From Rhynchonema sp. JSB1_4 (Eukaryota; Nematoda; Chromadorea; Monhysterida; Xyalidae), in NCBI GenBank assembly GCA_030248065.1, contig JASAMV010006597.1:1-64000 (forward strand): DNA of 64,000 bases. The letters run 5' to 3'. Positions within the stretch are counted from its first letter, which is position 1. Every line of letters starts with the position of its first letter. Made by a program: the position numbers and the translations under genes. The notes below the pieces were generated by a model. That model had not been told where the DNA came from. It saw only the letters and a program-made list of their open reading frames with translations, and searched no databases. Below are positions 11,401 through 22,239 of this stretch, in pieces.

Positions 11401-13943
11401 CTGTGTTACGGGGGGCTCTACTCCGGGGGGCTATATTTAGGTTTTTACGGTACCCAACAGGCAGCTCAATCCAAGGTTGAGCCTAAGCCTGTGTCCGCTG
11501 TAGGTCCACACCCAATAAACAAGTAACCGCCTTGAGCACTGTGATCACGTTGATTCATAATTCGATTGTCGATTCGGCATTATTGTCGAACCCCGATTGA
11601 ACATCAACGCTTTCGCTTGAATTGGAGAGGGGGGCGGATTTGGCGCTGCACGGCGATTGTCGAGCTTCACTTGCCAAAGCCTGCAGAAAGGGCTGCCCGC
11701 TCAGCATTGATTGACGGGTGGCCGGACAATTGAGCAAAGCACATTTGAGCAAGACCACTTTGAGCAAGTGAAAAAGAGCAGAGTCCAGAAGAGCAGAACC
11801 TAAAAACGAATAGGCCTAAGCCTAAGCCCAAACACAAAACTAATCTTAAGTGTAAGCCTAAGCCCAAGCCTAAGCCTGATACCAAAATCAGCCTAAGCCT
11901 AAGCCATTGGAACAAAATAACTGCTCTGCTCTTTTGGCCCTGCTCTTTTTCACTTGCTCAAAGTGGTCTTGCTCAAATGTGCTTTGCTCAATTGTCCGGC
12001 CACCCTTTTGAAACAAACATTTGACCTCAGAAACGTTATAAAAATCAAGATAAAAAGTTACGTTGGGCCGGGCAGGGCCGGCTTTTTAGCCAAGTCGGGC
12101 CGGGCTGGGTTGGCCTGATTGAGACTTCTGCCTGGAAAGCCTATCTAACATGTGGATAAAACATGCCCAAACCTAAAATACTTCCACTCGGGGCGACCAC
12201 TCGGGTACCAAACCGCGAAGCGAGTGTCGGATCCGTTGATATGTGCTGGGTGCTGCTGTCCAGAGTTTAGAGGCAGAAGATCAATTTGAAAACGAAACTT
12301 CCGCCATTTGCTGGATTGGCATCAACAAACAAGCTTTCGATTACAAACGGCATACGTCTGTAAAGTAGGAATGTTAAGCGTCTGAATATTGGGTGAGGCA
12401 GTTGGAAGAAAAGTAAAGGAATGCAAAATCTGAAGAAAAAAACACCAACAAGTATCAGCTGGTATTGAATTCCTGCTTTTAACACTGCAAGTGTTACTTT
12501 TGCCCAATATAACAATCGCTGTTTGTAGTTTTCATTGTAGTTTTATAACACTTCATTGTTATTTTCAAAACTACAATGGTCGATTGTTAAAAATGTGAAT
12601 TCGAATTGCGAGAGAGAAGAAACCAGTTTTTTGGTGGTCCGGAATAAAAAAAGGGACTCCTAAAAAAATTATAAAATTTTTTTTTAAAAAAGTCATAATA
12701 AAAAAATGTTTAATCCAACCCTGTTTACAAGGTACATAGTACATACATAGATACGAACTTGGACGTGTGGTTGCCCTTGTTGTGTTTCGGGTATGGCACA
12801 AAGCCGCCGACAGCAAAATACGAGCCGCCGTTGTCGTAGCCGCAGGGATATTGCTGTAAAGCGCGTTTACATATTGGTAGTTGACATTTATACATACGTT
12901 GACAAGCAGTTGGCATTTACGTTGTCAAAGCTTAAAATGTCTTGTGCAAAAACATGTTTAGGGGTGGCTACATAAAAAGCCGTGTTGCTTTGCCCGTCGG
13001 ACACTATTCGTTCGTTTTGTTGTCGAAACTCACCAGCTGTTGGAGCACATGTTTGATGTGGTACATGCTCTGCACCTTTACTAGCTCGCCGACGCTCAGG
13101 TTCTCCGTCCAGAACCAGTCGCGTCGACAGCGTGCCTGCGCTTCGTACCATGCGTGCATTTGCCTGGAACGAATAAGTGTTGTGAAAAAAGAGCTATAGT
13201 AAATTTCCAAATTCGCTGCCGCACAGTAAAATACGCCCCATAGTTAATGTCAAGTTATAAATCCGAACGCTAACCATGCGCTGTTCTGAAACATTGCGCG
13301 CAGCTGCCTGGCTGGCTGGCAAGCTGCGTGTGTGTTAGCTGTCTGAATGTTTCACAAGTTGATTTTCGGGTTTAGAACCTGACATTAACTATGGGGCGTA
13401 CGTTACTGTGCGGCAGCGAATTTGGAAATTTACTATACCCGGTCTCAGACACAATGCGAAAGTCACATAGGCGCGTTCTATAGTAAATTTCTAATTTCAT
13501 TGCCTCATGCATTTTACAGACGCAGGGAAACTCCCGTTCGAAGTCGAGGCAGGCAAGAAGCTCAACACACAGTCAACAAGCCACGCAGCTGACGCGCACA
13601 GCTGAAACATTCGAAACGCACACGAGACAGCTGCATGGCTTGTTGACTGTGTGTTGAGCTTGTTGCCTGCCTCGACTTGGAACGGGAGTTTCCCTGCGTC
13701 CGTAAAAATGCATGAGGCAATGAAATTAGAAATTTACTATACATAGCTACGTTATCTTTTTATTTCAAATTCCGGCCTAAATCTTGCACGCACTGACTTG
13801 TAGAGATAGTAGCACGTGCCGTCGATCCAGGCAACGTTCAGCACACTGCCATGGGTGTGACTCAAACATTCGCTTTTCAGCTGTGACTCGGGCATTCCCA
13901 TTGCACACGCGCACACGCACAGCAGCACAGCGATTGAATGCAT
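8477..13943 (-). CDS. Secreted C-type lectin with C-terminal CCP/sushi-like domain
   Basis: Five exons read right to left. Exon 1 (13943 to ~13794) begins MHSIAVLLCVCACAMG, a signal peptide, then enters the lectin fold (C...VAWIDGTCYYLYKS). Exon 2 (~13167-13040) has MHAWYEAQARCRRDWFWT and VKVQSMYHIKHVLQQL. Exon 3 (~9131-8965) has FIWLSDHSQIDHSLWAKGQPDN...SWFICEQ, closing the domain; its QPD is the motif linked to galactose-type ligands in this family. Exon 4 (~8900-8780) is a linker; exon 5 (8740-8477) has four cysteines and CLDGKWVD, as in a CCP module, ending ESTYP. An in-frame ATG at 14003 exists, but 13943 gives the cleaner signal peptide. Likely extracellular glycan recognition. Intron 2 (3.9 kb) is filled by nested transposons; intron 1 holds two foldback elements. 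Confidence 0.85.
10596..11451. mobile_element. Inverted-repeat element with ACCGTAAAAACC termini, copy 2
   Basis: Left end ACCATAAAAACCGAAATA, right end TATTTAGGTTTTTACGGT. Shares the G-rich subterminal repeats and the GTTTGAAAGGATGTTTTC core with copy 1 (5286-6346), but lacks the retrotransposon and instead carries a GC-rich hAT MITE at 10937. Confidence 0.75.
10937..11378. mobile_element. GC-rich hAT-like MITE, CAGAGGTGGG family, copy 1
   Basis: Ends CAGAGGTGGGAATCGGGCC and GGCCCGATTCCCACCTCTG with exact 8-bp target duplication ATTCACTG (10929-10936, 11379-11386). Both subterminal regions are arrays of CGGCCCGGCC; the centre is AT-rich and holds no gene. CAGAGGTG is a typical hAT terminus. 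Sits inside the 10596-11451 element. Confidence 0.92.
11716..12005. repeat. Foldback element with telomere-like core (GCCTAA)n
   Basis: Arms of ~66 bp beginning GGGTGGCCGGACAATTGAGC (11716) and ending GCTCAATTGTCCGGCCACCC (12005) are almost perfect reverse complements. The loop (11808-11910) holds degenerate GCCTAAGCCTAAGCC runs, the complement of the nematode telomere unit TTAGGC. Confidence 0.85.
13195..13437. mobile_element. Palindromic MITE, family F1 copy 1
   Basis: Ends TATAGTAAATTTCCAAATTC and its complement; arms of ~70 bp include GCTGCCGCACAGTAA and CCCCATAGTTAATGTCA. The central part has TGAAACATTGCG (13287) and the opposing AATGTTTCA (13346). Flanking TA suggests TA target duplication. 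Lies in intron 1 of the lectin gene. Confidence 0.88.
13479..13741. mobile_element. Palindromic MITE, family F2 copy 1
   Basis: Ends TATAGTAAATTTCTAATTTC and complement; arms >100 bp contain GCCTCATGCATTTT, GGGAAACTCCCGTTCGAAGT and CAACACACAGTCAACAAGCC. The centre is TGAAACATTCGAAACGC (13603). Terminal motif is shared with F1 although the arms are unrelated. In intron 1 of the lectin gene. Confidence 0.9.
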
Positions 13944-14034
13944 GTCGTGAGGGGAAGCGTTGGAACTGATGATGTGCGAATTGATGAAGTCGCAATGAAA
14001 CAATAATGAAGAAACTCACCGCTTTCATACCCAT

Positions 14035-14681
14035 TCATCGTGGTTACGGTGGTGTGAGTGATAACACGGTACAATTACGGTAAAGTGAGCGAAAGAAATG
14101 AAAAAGTGAACGAAGTGAATACGGTCTACACGGCCACGCTGTGAGCACGACACGTGGCATATGGTACCGGGAATGAAGTATTACGATTACCAAGACAAAC
14201 AATAGGCCAGTTTCCAGTTTTCTGAGACGGCGCTTCGGTGCTTTTGTATATCTCCACAATGCGTTTCCGACAAGAACCTGCGGCAGACCGCAGCCACACT
14301 TGGTGGTTACCGAGTGGTTCGGCTGATGATATGCAGTCAACCGCAGAAAAGAACTGCATCACTGGAAACACAGGCCTTGTGTTGCGTTGTGTGTTTCATT
14401 GGTAACCACGGATTGACCCAAGTTCTCGAAGGGGTGCTCGAATTTTCCGCAAACCAGCCTCCAAAACGGGTGTCTGTTGGTCGAGTTCACCGACGTTTAG
14501 TGCCATACATTTCGGCAATATGTCCTTTCGGCCTTTCCACCGTATTTGGGAATCGCATGCGATTCCAGACAGCAGTCTCATAGTTCACCGAGCATTCACA
14601 ACTGTCCACACAGTTCGTTGACAACGCGCGTTAGTGTGCCTGATATTGGAAGGAAAGTGCCTGAGATAAAGGAAGGTCAAA
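14035..14681. other. Gene-free stretch upstream of the lectin gene
   Basis: Presumed 5' flank of the lectin gene. No ORF with recognisable domains, no inverted repeat and no clear promoter element could be supported. Confidence 0.4.
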
Positions 14682-14868
14682 TCTATACTACTAAAACAGG
14701 AAGACATACCTGCATACTGTATGTATGTGTGTGTGGCCCCCTCCCTCGGAAGGGCGGGCGGCTCAATTTTCACGGGTAGCTTTCGGTATGCTAACGGGTC
14801 TTCGAGGGGGGGGGGGCACGGCCCGGGCGCGGCGCTGTAGCCGGGCCGTAGGCACGGGTCCCGACTAG
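14682..14868 (+). mobile_element. Non-autonomous Helitron, copy 1
   Basis: Begins TCTATACTACTAAAACAGG after an A and ends CTAG before a T, the Helitron pattern. A GC-rich hairpin (stem ACGGCCCGG/CCGGGCCGT) lies ~17 bp before the CTAG end. A second copy at 21952-22127 has the same ends and hairpin. No Rep/helicase. Confidence 0.88.
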
Positions 14869-15153
14869 TTTCAGGAAAATTTGTAAAGTGGAAAGTGGAA
14901 AATTTTCCACTTTGAGCCCTGGAAGGTTCTATTCAGGGTGGGCTTCGAGTGGAGAACTCCGGTAGGGTTTCTAAAAAAAGCGTTGCTGACACCGGCACCG
15001 ACACCGGCACCACCGAACGCTGAAATAGATATATTTTATGCCAACAATCTAAACTCGCATCAGCATTGGTGTGATTCAACATGCACATGATAAACGCGCA
15101 ATAAAAGAAAGTGTGTCAATGATCATCAGCACTTGCTTCTGACGTGAACCAGA

Positions 15154-15516
15154 CAGGGGCGTAGCAGGTCTGAACTTATGGGGGAGGACGAAAAGTCATT
15201 TTTATCCAGTGCTTGTTCCATTTATGAAACGTCGTTTTTATCCGTCAAAATTGAGCACCGATCAAACCCCATGTATCAGTCAAATCAGCAGAAGCGCGCA
15301 CGAAAATTTTGACTTTTTTATTCCCGGAACCACCAAAAGCCAATGAAAATGCTTGGATGCGTTCTGCGCGCGCAGCGCGCGATTTTTTGACATTAGCAGT
15401 GTTCGAGTCAAAATCTTGCGATTTGGAGGTTATTTTTCTTTCTCGTGACTTCTGGGAGGGGGGGTACGTATCCTTTGAGCGGCTGAGGGGGTACCTGTAC
15501 CCCAGGAACGCCACTG
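15154..15516. mobile_element. CAGTG-type hAT MITE, member 1
   Basis: Ends CAGGGGCGTAGC and GGAACGCCACTG are imperfect inverted repeats with exact 8-bp target duplication GAACCAGA (15146-15153, 15517-15524). Shares the GCGCGCGATTTTTTG block with the element at 31493. Confidence 0.82.
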
Positions 15517-15524
15517 GAACCAGA

Positions 15525-16465
15525 TAAACCAGATCTGCAGGAGCACACAAACATGATGTGATGATCGATGACGTGATATATATACAACGTATGCCCTACC
15601 ATAGTAACAAAATAAAAAACTGTGAAGATGGAAAGAAAACTGAAAGGAGAGAATTGTAAAGGCATTTAGATATCAATATCAACGGTCACAATAAAGCAGG
15701 AGGTTGACCTGAGCTTATTCAGAACCACATTGAAAAATTCATCAGATAAAAGAGTCTTTTAAACTCATATAATTTACCGTGAAAAAAAACAAACAATTTT
15801 ATGCCTTTCAGAGGCATAAATCCCTCTTTCTCGACCTTATTTCTCCAAAAATCGAACGTAAAGCATTTAAGGCTGGTTTCGGCACTGAACTTTTCCTATT
15901 TTCATTCAAAATTAAAGCAGTGTTTTTTTAACTTTTTGAGTGACCAAAAATATACGTTCCGTACTCACCTCCCGGGGCTGACTCTCCACAGAACGATCAC
16001 AATTACCCATACATAACGGTGCTGTCCCTTGGACGTGATATTATGCTCTCACATCACTTTCACGGCAACCATGTATGTACATATAGAAGTTTCGTCATAA
16101 CTTAGTGAGATCATCCCCATGTACGTAATGTAGCTCGTGTTCTGCTGCATAAACGTTGAGCAATCGTTTTAGAGATTTGGAAAAAATGTGTGCCGCACAA
16201 CTGGTGTTTTTTACAACTGTCATATAATCCTGGCAATAACTTTCGTTGCTGAGTCGCGCGTGCGCACGTTTTTTTTAATTCAGCACGTAGAGGTCACCGG
16301 GTGCATGATACAGCGATGTTGTCAAGCAAACCAATTTGCCCATGTAGCTTTAGAATTAGTGCACTGATCATCCTGCCAGCTTTCACACGCACGACACGAT
16401 TCCTAGAAAGTGATCCAACGCATTGGAGGAAAAACTTAAGAGTTCTGCGGACGACGAATCCATTA
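15525..16465. other. Gene-free stretch
   Basis: No coding sequence, RNA gene or repeat boundary recognised between the MITE and the foldback upstream of the glycosyltransferase gene. Confidence 0.4.
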
Positions 16466-16709
16466 AGGTGGAGTTATACTTGTCCATTTTGGGCTTGTAG
16501 ACAATGAGGACAAATTTTTGTTTGAATCATATTTTGCGATAGAGTTATAACACAAATTTCGTCCAGCGTAAAAGTTGTTCATTTGGTGCAGGGGAACAAC
16601 TTTTACGCTGGTCGAAATTAGTGATCCAACGCTATCACAAAATATGATTCAAACAAAAATTTGTCCTCATTGTCTACAAGCCCAAAATGGACAAGTATAA
16701 CTCCAGCTT
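16466..16709. repeat. Foldback element just upstream of a gene
   Basis: Arms of >100 bp: AAGGTGGAGTTATACTTG... on the left and CAAGTATAACTCCAGCTT on the right, both with ATTTTGGGCTTGTAGACAAT and TTGTTTGAATCATATTTTG blocks; short central loop near 16582 (TTTGGTGCAGG). It ends 75 bp before the next start codon, so it may overlap that gene's promoter or 5' UTR. Confidence 0.88.
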
Positions 16710-16784
16710 TGCAGCCACGTGCACCTTTTTCGAAAATCTAACCATCACGCTTTCGATAATTTTGTCGTTCCAAGGTCTTTGAAA

Positions 16785-19224
16785 ATGTCCACGCCAGAAA
16801 AGAGGCAACTGACCAAACAAGCGCACCCTAAAAGTGGCAATGCTCGTTTCAAACGGATGTGTTACGTCGTTGGCATCACGACTGTGATCTTCACCGTGCT
16901 CATTGCCATCGGTGTGCAAATGGTTCTGGCAAACATTCGCAGGGTGAGTGTATACTACAAACGGATTCTAAAAAACAGGGCATGCACGCTGAGAACTTAA
17001 ATTCGAGTCTTGCACGGTGTTGTGTGATAAGAAAGCAAAAAATATCGCAAGATCATCTTGTCAAAGAATGAGATCTCAGTGGACTTTGGACATATCCGGT
17101 GCCAGCCACATTCAGGTATCCGATTTCATCAATACCCATCTCGACAGCGATAGTGTGCGCACGCTGTTGGATGAAAATGAATCTTTCAATCAATTCGTGG
17201 GACGGATGAAGACGTTCCATCAGGAAACTGGCAAAGCACCCGCCATGTTGGTGAGTGGATTTGCCTGGTGACCTTATGTTCGGAAGCCAATAGGTACTGT
17301 GTGTGTATGTATTATGTACATAATTACAGACGCACCCATTTTTTGGCCAACGTTCGAACTATAAAACAAGCTCTTATCAATAAAGCCGAAAGACAAAACT
17401 GTGATAAATTTTCTGAGAATGGTCTATATTTGTGTTTCGTTACACGCAGGCACCATTGCACGAATGTGTGATGAACGGGCCTCCTCCACAAAGTGTATAA
17501 TCCATTTCTCAGCTGTTCAACGGTCGCGTGCTGCCAATGGTGCGCAACTGGCGGTGCAACACGCGCGTGTTCGCTGGCGTGCACGAACGCACGTTCATTG
17601 TGACGTTGAGCGATGACGCACAACACGCAATGAACGTGGAGGGATGGCCGATTGACCGATCGTTGCATCTGCCTGTTGAATGGCTCAATGTTGGTGGTCT
17701 GAATGTTCCTTTTTGTGCCATATTTTGCGGTTTCGGATATTTGGCCGGGCACGAACTTGGCGTTTCGCTCCTGAATACCTTCCATTTCACCATCTTGCCT
17801 TGGAGCATATTGCCTGCCCAATTCTCAATTTCAATTTACACTCCAATATACAAACGTTGCGTGTTTGACTTCGCGTTGCAGGACACCATTATCGATCTCA
17901 AACCGACCTACAAAGCCATATTCACGCTGCGTAATATGATCCTGTTGCGGATCCTCAAGGCCGGTGTCCCGGTGTGGCAATGTCAACAGGTACAGAACTT
18001 TTTGGTGATTGCATAAGCTTCACGTTTTCTAGGTACCGATATCTTCACCGTTTGTTTCCAGGACACTTTCTGGCGTGATGACCTATTCAGTTACGATTTG
18101 GAGCGAAACGCGACGTTGAACAACTTTGATTTCCTACACGACAGTCAAGGCTACGATGAGAACAGTATCCGGAACGTTGAGTGCGTTGTTTTGCGTTCCG
18201 CTTGAAACATCACAACTGCTTACACAACTTTATGACAGTGCGTGCGTACCATGTTCATCTTGCGTCCTAAACTGACATAAATGTGCAGTACACGTTAGGT
18301 TCGGTGATCAGTATCAGAGGTCCATCATGAGACAGGAATATTTTGAATACGCAATTGCGACACAGCGCCGCACGACACAAGTCAAAGTGATCCGGTGACG
18401 CCCCAAAATCACGGCCCGATGCACATTTATATCTTTCAGCATCGGCGGCGCCAACATGTACTTCCGGCCAACAGCGGGCACAATTGAAATGATCGAACGT
18501 GTCATCTACTACCAGCCATATCTGTCGGTTCGTTGACACATTCAATTTATAGTGAAACATCACCGCACTCCATATTATCTAGACGACGTCCTTTCTTCAC
18601 TTGCAGGATCTAACACAAATGATCAACTACTGCACCCTTGAATATTATCGGTGCGGAAGGATACCTTACAGGTTGCGTCTGTTGCCGTTCTGTCCTTTAT
18701 CGCTGAGCTATAATAATCCCGTATGCAAGCAATCCCTTGCCTTCTTCTATTTCCTGGCGCATCACAGAGCTTGAAAGTGCTAGTTTATTTGGATCGACAG
18801 ATTATACCAAAAGCGTTTGAGTTGGTGGATCAAATCAGAAAAGCGTGATTTCAGAATCGCCAGTGGCTGGGAATGGTTGTACGCCAATCATCCGCAGTTC
18901 CCCCCACCAGCGACGATACAAATGGACGGTTGCGGCGATGGTCCTGAGTTCAAAATGCGAGAAATGCAAAAATATGGAATGTATTTCCTTGATGATCAGG
19001 GCATGAAATGTCGACCAGATTCAGTGCGCGCGGCAATTCGAAAATATACCACCGGCGACATTGAACTACCCAAGGATATTTACCCGGACAAACAAAAACA
19101 CCTGGAGGCCGTGGCTCATTATGTCAATGACATTGAACCGATATTGCGTCGACTTCCCAACTGGATTGTGGTTGTAACTAAGACTGTATTTGGATTGATA
19201 ATGAATGTTATCTGGGGCCACTGA
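16785..19224 (+). CDS. Putative type II membrane glycosyltransferase (nucleotide-diphospho-sugar transferase-like)
   Basis: Exon 1 (from 16785, MSTPEKRQLTK) gives a short basic cytoplasmic tail and one membrane segment (YVVGITTVIFTVLIAIGVQM), the usual Golgi type II layout. Later exons carry a catalytic-like domain: FIVTLSDDAQ (~17600), FTLRNMILLRILKAGVPVW followed by QQDTFWRDDLF (~17920-18090, the acidic position where this fold binds sugar-nucleotide), FDFLHDSQGYD, GGANMYFRPTAGTIEMIERV (~18445), and IASGWEWLYANHP then EMQKYGMYFLDDQGMKC (~18855-19010). Order and spacing resemble the PF03407-type family, expanded in nematodes. Exon borders are partly unresolved and the 3' end may not be at 19224. 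Donor and acceptor sugars are unknown. Confidence 0.6.
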
Positions 19225-19354
19225 CACTCTGTTGCGGCAAATTGTATTGTTGTTGTGAATATGGTTCTCTGCGGCCCAGCACAAATGAATCCAACTTGGA
19301 ATGCATGGGTTGCTTCTGCTTGTGGCTGCGTTGCGTTTGTACCATATATGGCCC

Positions 19355-21052
19355 GTTTGCGGGAGGGTTCACGGATACCTTGCACGAGACCTGAAGTTGT
19401 CAAAAAATCGACGAAATTCACGAATACCTTGCACGAGACCTTTTCTCACGAGAAATTTTAACGGATACCGTGCACGCGGCTTAGGAAACATCACGGATAC
19501 GTTGCACGAGGGTTAAAAAACAACATGGATATCTTGTTACAAGATTTTCCTTTAAAAAAATCAGGGTACTTTCCCTGAAAAACTTAGGGAAAATCAAGGA
19601 AATTCAGCTATTTAAAAAAAACGTAAAACGACCCAGACGTTTTTATAAAAAAACGTCGTTTTTTAAAGAAAAACGCTGTCGTTTTTTGCGGGCACATTCT
19701 ACGCGGCTATAAAAAACATCATGGACACCTTGCACGCGGGCTAAAAACATCTGTAGATATCACTGAAACGTCGCATAAAATATTTTGTTGAAATAAACTG
19801 TGGTATACGTCTCACAAAAGACAAAGACCAACGTGAATTTTACCGGGCACAACCAAAGAGTCACCATCGCTCAACTCAAATACTGTGGACAAAGTTAGTG
19901 GCTCCAGTAAATTTCTTATCCTTAATGCAAGAATTACCTACGTGCTAAGGCAAGTCACATCCGATCACCAACTTTGATCTTTTATAGCAGCGTACAAGGT
20001 ATCCGTGATGTTTTTATAGCAGCGTACAAGGGTGCCGTGATGTTTTTTACCCGCGTGCAAGGTATCCGTGATGTTTGTATCGCAGCGTGCAACGTATCCG
20101 TGATGTTTTTATGGCAGCGTACAAGGGTGCCATGAGGTTTTTTTACTCACATGCAAGGTATCCGTGATGTTTTTTACTCGCGTACAAGGTATTCGTGATG
20201 TTTTTATAGCAGTGTACAAGGTATCCGTGATGTTTTATAGCAGCGTACAAAGTATCCGTGATGTTTTTATAGCAGCGTATAAGGTAACCGTGATGTATTC
20301 ACAGCAGCGTACAAAGGTGCCGTGATGTTTTTATCGCAGGGTACAAGGTGTCCATGATGTTTTTATAGCAGCGTGCAATATGTATCCGTGATGTTTTTTT
20401 GGCAATGTACAAGGTATTCGTGATGTTTTTATAGCAGTGTACAAGGTATCCGTGATGTTTTTATAGCAGCGTACAAAGTATCCGTGATGTTTTTATAGCA
20501 GCGTACAAGGTAACCGTGATGTATTCATAGCAGCGTACAAAGGTGCCGTGATGTTTTTATCGCAGGGTACAAGGTGTCCATGATGTTTTTATAGCAGCGT
20601 GCAACATATGTATCCGTGATGTTTTTTTGGCAATGTACAAGGTATTCGTGATGTTTTTATAGCAGTGTACAAGGTATCCGTGATGTTTTTATAGCAGCGT
20701 ACAAAGTATCCGTGATGTTTTTATAGCAGTGTACATGGTACTGTATCCGTGAGCAGCGTACAAAGTATCCGTGATGTTTTTATAGCAGCGTACAAGGTGT
20801 CCGTGATCTTTTTATAGCAGCGTACAAGGTATCCGTATGTTTTTCTATCAGTGTACGAGGTATCCGTGATGTTTCCCAAGCCGCGTGCATGGTATCCGTG
20901 ATATTGTGTCCATCCTTTGCATGATATCCGTGATTGTGTATTGGGGTCTCGTGCAAGGTATCCGTGAATTTCGTCGATATTCTTACAATTTGGGTCTCGT
21001 GCAAGGTATCCGTGAAACCGGCCCGTTCTCAAGTACTGACCGTCCCGCAAAC
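19355..21052. mobile_element. Foldback (FB)-like element made of ~32-bp tandem repeats
   Basis: Outer ends GTTTGCGGGA (19355) and TCCCGCAAAC (21052) are inverted. Inside, TTCACGGATACCTTGCACGA on the left mirrors TCGTGCAAGGTATCCGTGAA on the right. The right arm (19990-20900) is a ~32-bp tandem array, consensus GTATCCGTGATGTTTTTATA + GCAGCGTACAAG; the left arm has four or five units in opposite orientation. A higher-order unit of ~228 bp (about seven monomers) is repeated at ~20210, 20437 and 20665. No coding capacity. Confidence 0.85.
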
Positions 21053-21464
21053 AAGCCATGTAATTTTTGCACAAAGATTGTGGCGCTTGTGATTCTATGA
21101 TTCATTGAACGATTCAAAGTGCGTGGACTAACACATCAGCCTGTGCACGGCTACTTGTCTCAATCACATTACAGTAAGTCTCTGTTGCAATTTTAGAAGA
21201 AGCCTTCCCACGAGGTACTTCTGTCACAATGCATTTGGTGCTCAAAGTATTGCCATTTCCATTTCTGTCAACATTGCGTCTCTGTGATTATTATTGAACT
21301 TTGAAGGGTTATTCTCTGCAGCGTAACACAAAATTTGCACAAAATTTACGAGTCGTTTTTCGAGTCTGATATTTCATGGTCCGATTGAACTGGCGTTGAA
21401 GGCTGTGCGAAACTTGATCTTCATGTTTGCATTGCGCAAAGTGTGTGCCTGCCGAGACTGATCA

Positions 21465-21821
21465 CAGGCAGTCCAAAAGTCCCAAGCCTTGGTTAAGGAT
21501 AATGAAAGAAATGCATGTATATAAGCTTTAATTTATCTATAAATTAGTTGCCGTGGGATTTGTGCACTGGAATTCAGAACATGGGCTTCATTTTTTGGTT
21601 CGAGTACTTTGCGTCCATGAAATAAGGTCAGACCAAATTTGGTTCCAAGAATCAAAAGCACTTAGCTGAAAACGTGGCACAAAGGCGGTTTGGGTATACT
21701 GTAAGTGGAATCTGAATTTTATTGCCCGGGTATTTATGACCCAAGAAATAGGGTCCGGTCATGTTTGAGTACGAGAATGAAATGTGCTTGACCATAAGGG
21801 ACGGACTTTTGGACCACCCTG
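21465..21821. mobile_element. Mariner-like MITE
   Basis: Ends CAGGCAGTCCAAAAGTCC and GGACTTTTGGACCACCCTG are inverted and mariner-like; a TA follows the right end, the left flank is CA (diverged). The rest of 21053-21950 shows no gene. Confidence 0.7.
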
Positions 21822-21951
21822 TACATGAAGTGCCAAAATAAACACAGAATTCGGTCAATTTTCGTTCAATTATTGGTTCGCCAGTGTCCAGGGCTGAACT
21901 TCAATTATAATCAGACCTGTACGGGAGCCAAAATAGTCTATAGGTCACGAA

Positions 21952-22127
21952 TCTATGCTACTAAAACAGGAAGACGTATGTACAGTATGTGTGTATATGT
22001 GTATGGCCCCCTCCCTCGGAGGTGCGGACGGGTCAATTTTCACGGGTAGCTTTGGGTATGCTAACGGGTCGGTGGCACGGCACGGGCGCGGCGCTGTAGC
22101 CGGGCCGTAGGCACGGGTCCTGTCTAG
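21952..22127 (+). mobile_element. Non-autonomous Helitron, copy 2
   Basis: Begins TCTATGCTACTAAAACAGG after A, ends CTAG before T, with a GC hairpin before the end (CGGGCGCGGCGCTGTAGCC core). Roughly 85% alike to 14682-14868 by eye. Confidence 0.87.
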
Positions 22128-22239
22128 TATATTATGTAAAGTACTAATATAAATGTAATCCCAAAATATATATGTCAGAATTACACGATTATACATTTCT
22201 GTTGGTCCTCAATCAACATTTTCGATTATAACGAAAATA

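Larger units (their letters stand above)
9352..12724. mobile_element. Candidate large hAT-like element (CAGGGTTGG ends) holding nested insertions
   Basis: Left end CAGGGTTGGATCTAAAA and right end TTAATCCAACCCTG are inverted; flanks CCTACAAG and TTTACAAG agree at six of eight positions. Subterminal sequence (A/T-rich blocks and, at right, GGTGGTCCGGAATA) is shared with 27822-28565. Motifs such as AACACTTTTGTGTTAAA recur inside. Insertions at 10596-11451 and a foldback at 11716-12005 account for much of the length. No transposase recognised. Confidence 0.6.

Noticed and set aside
19990..20900. Regular ~32-bp repeats resembling a CRISPR array
   Set aside because: Repeats abut each other with no spacers, lie in a spliced eukaryotic genome and belong to an inverted foldback element.
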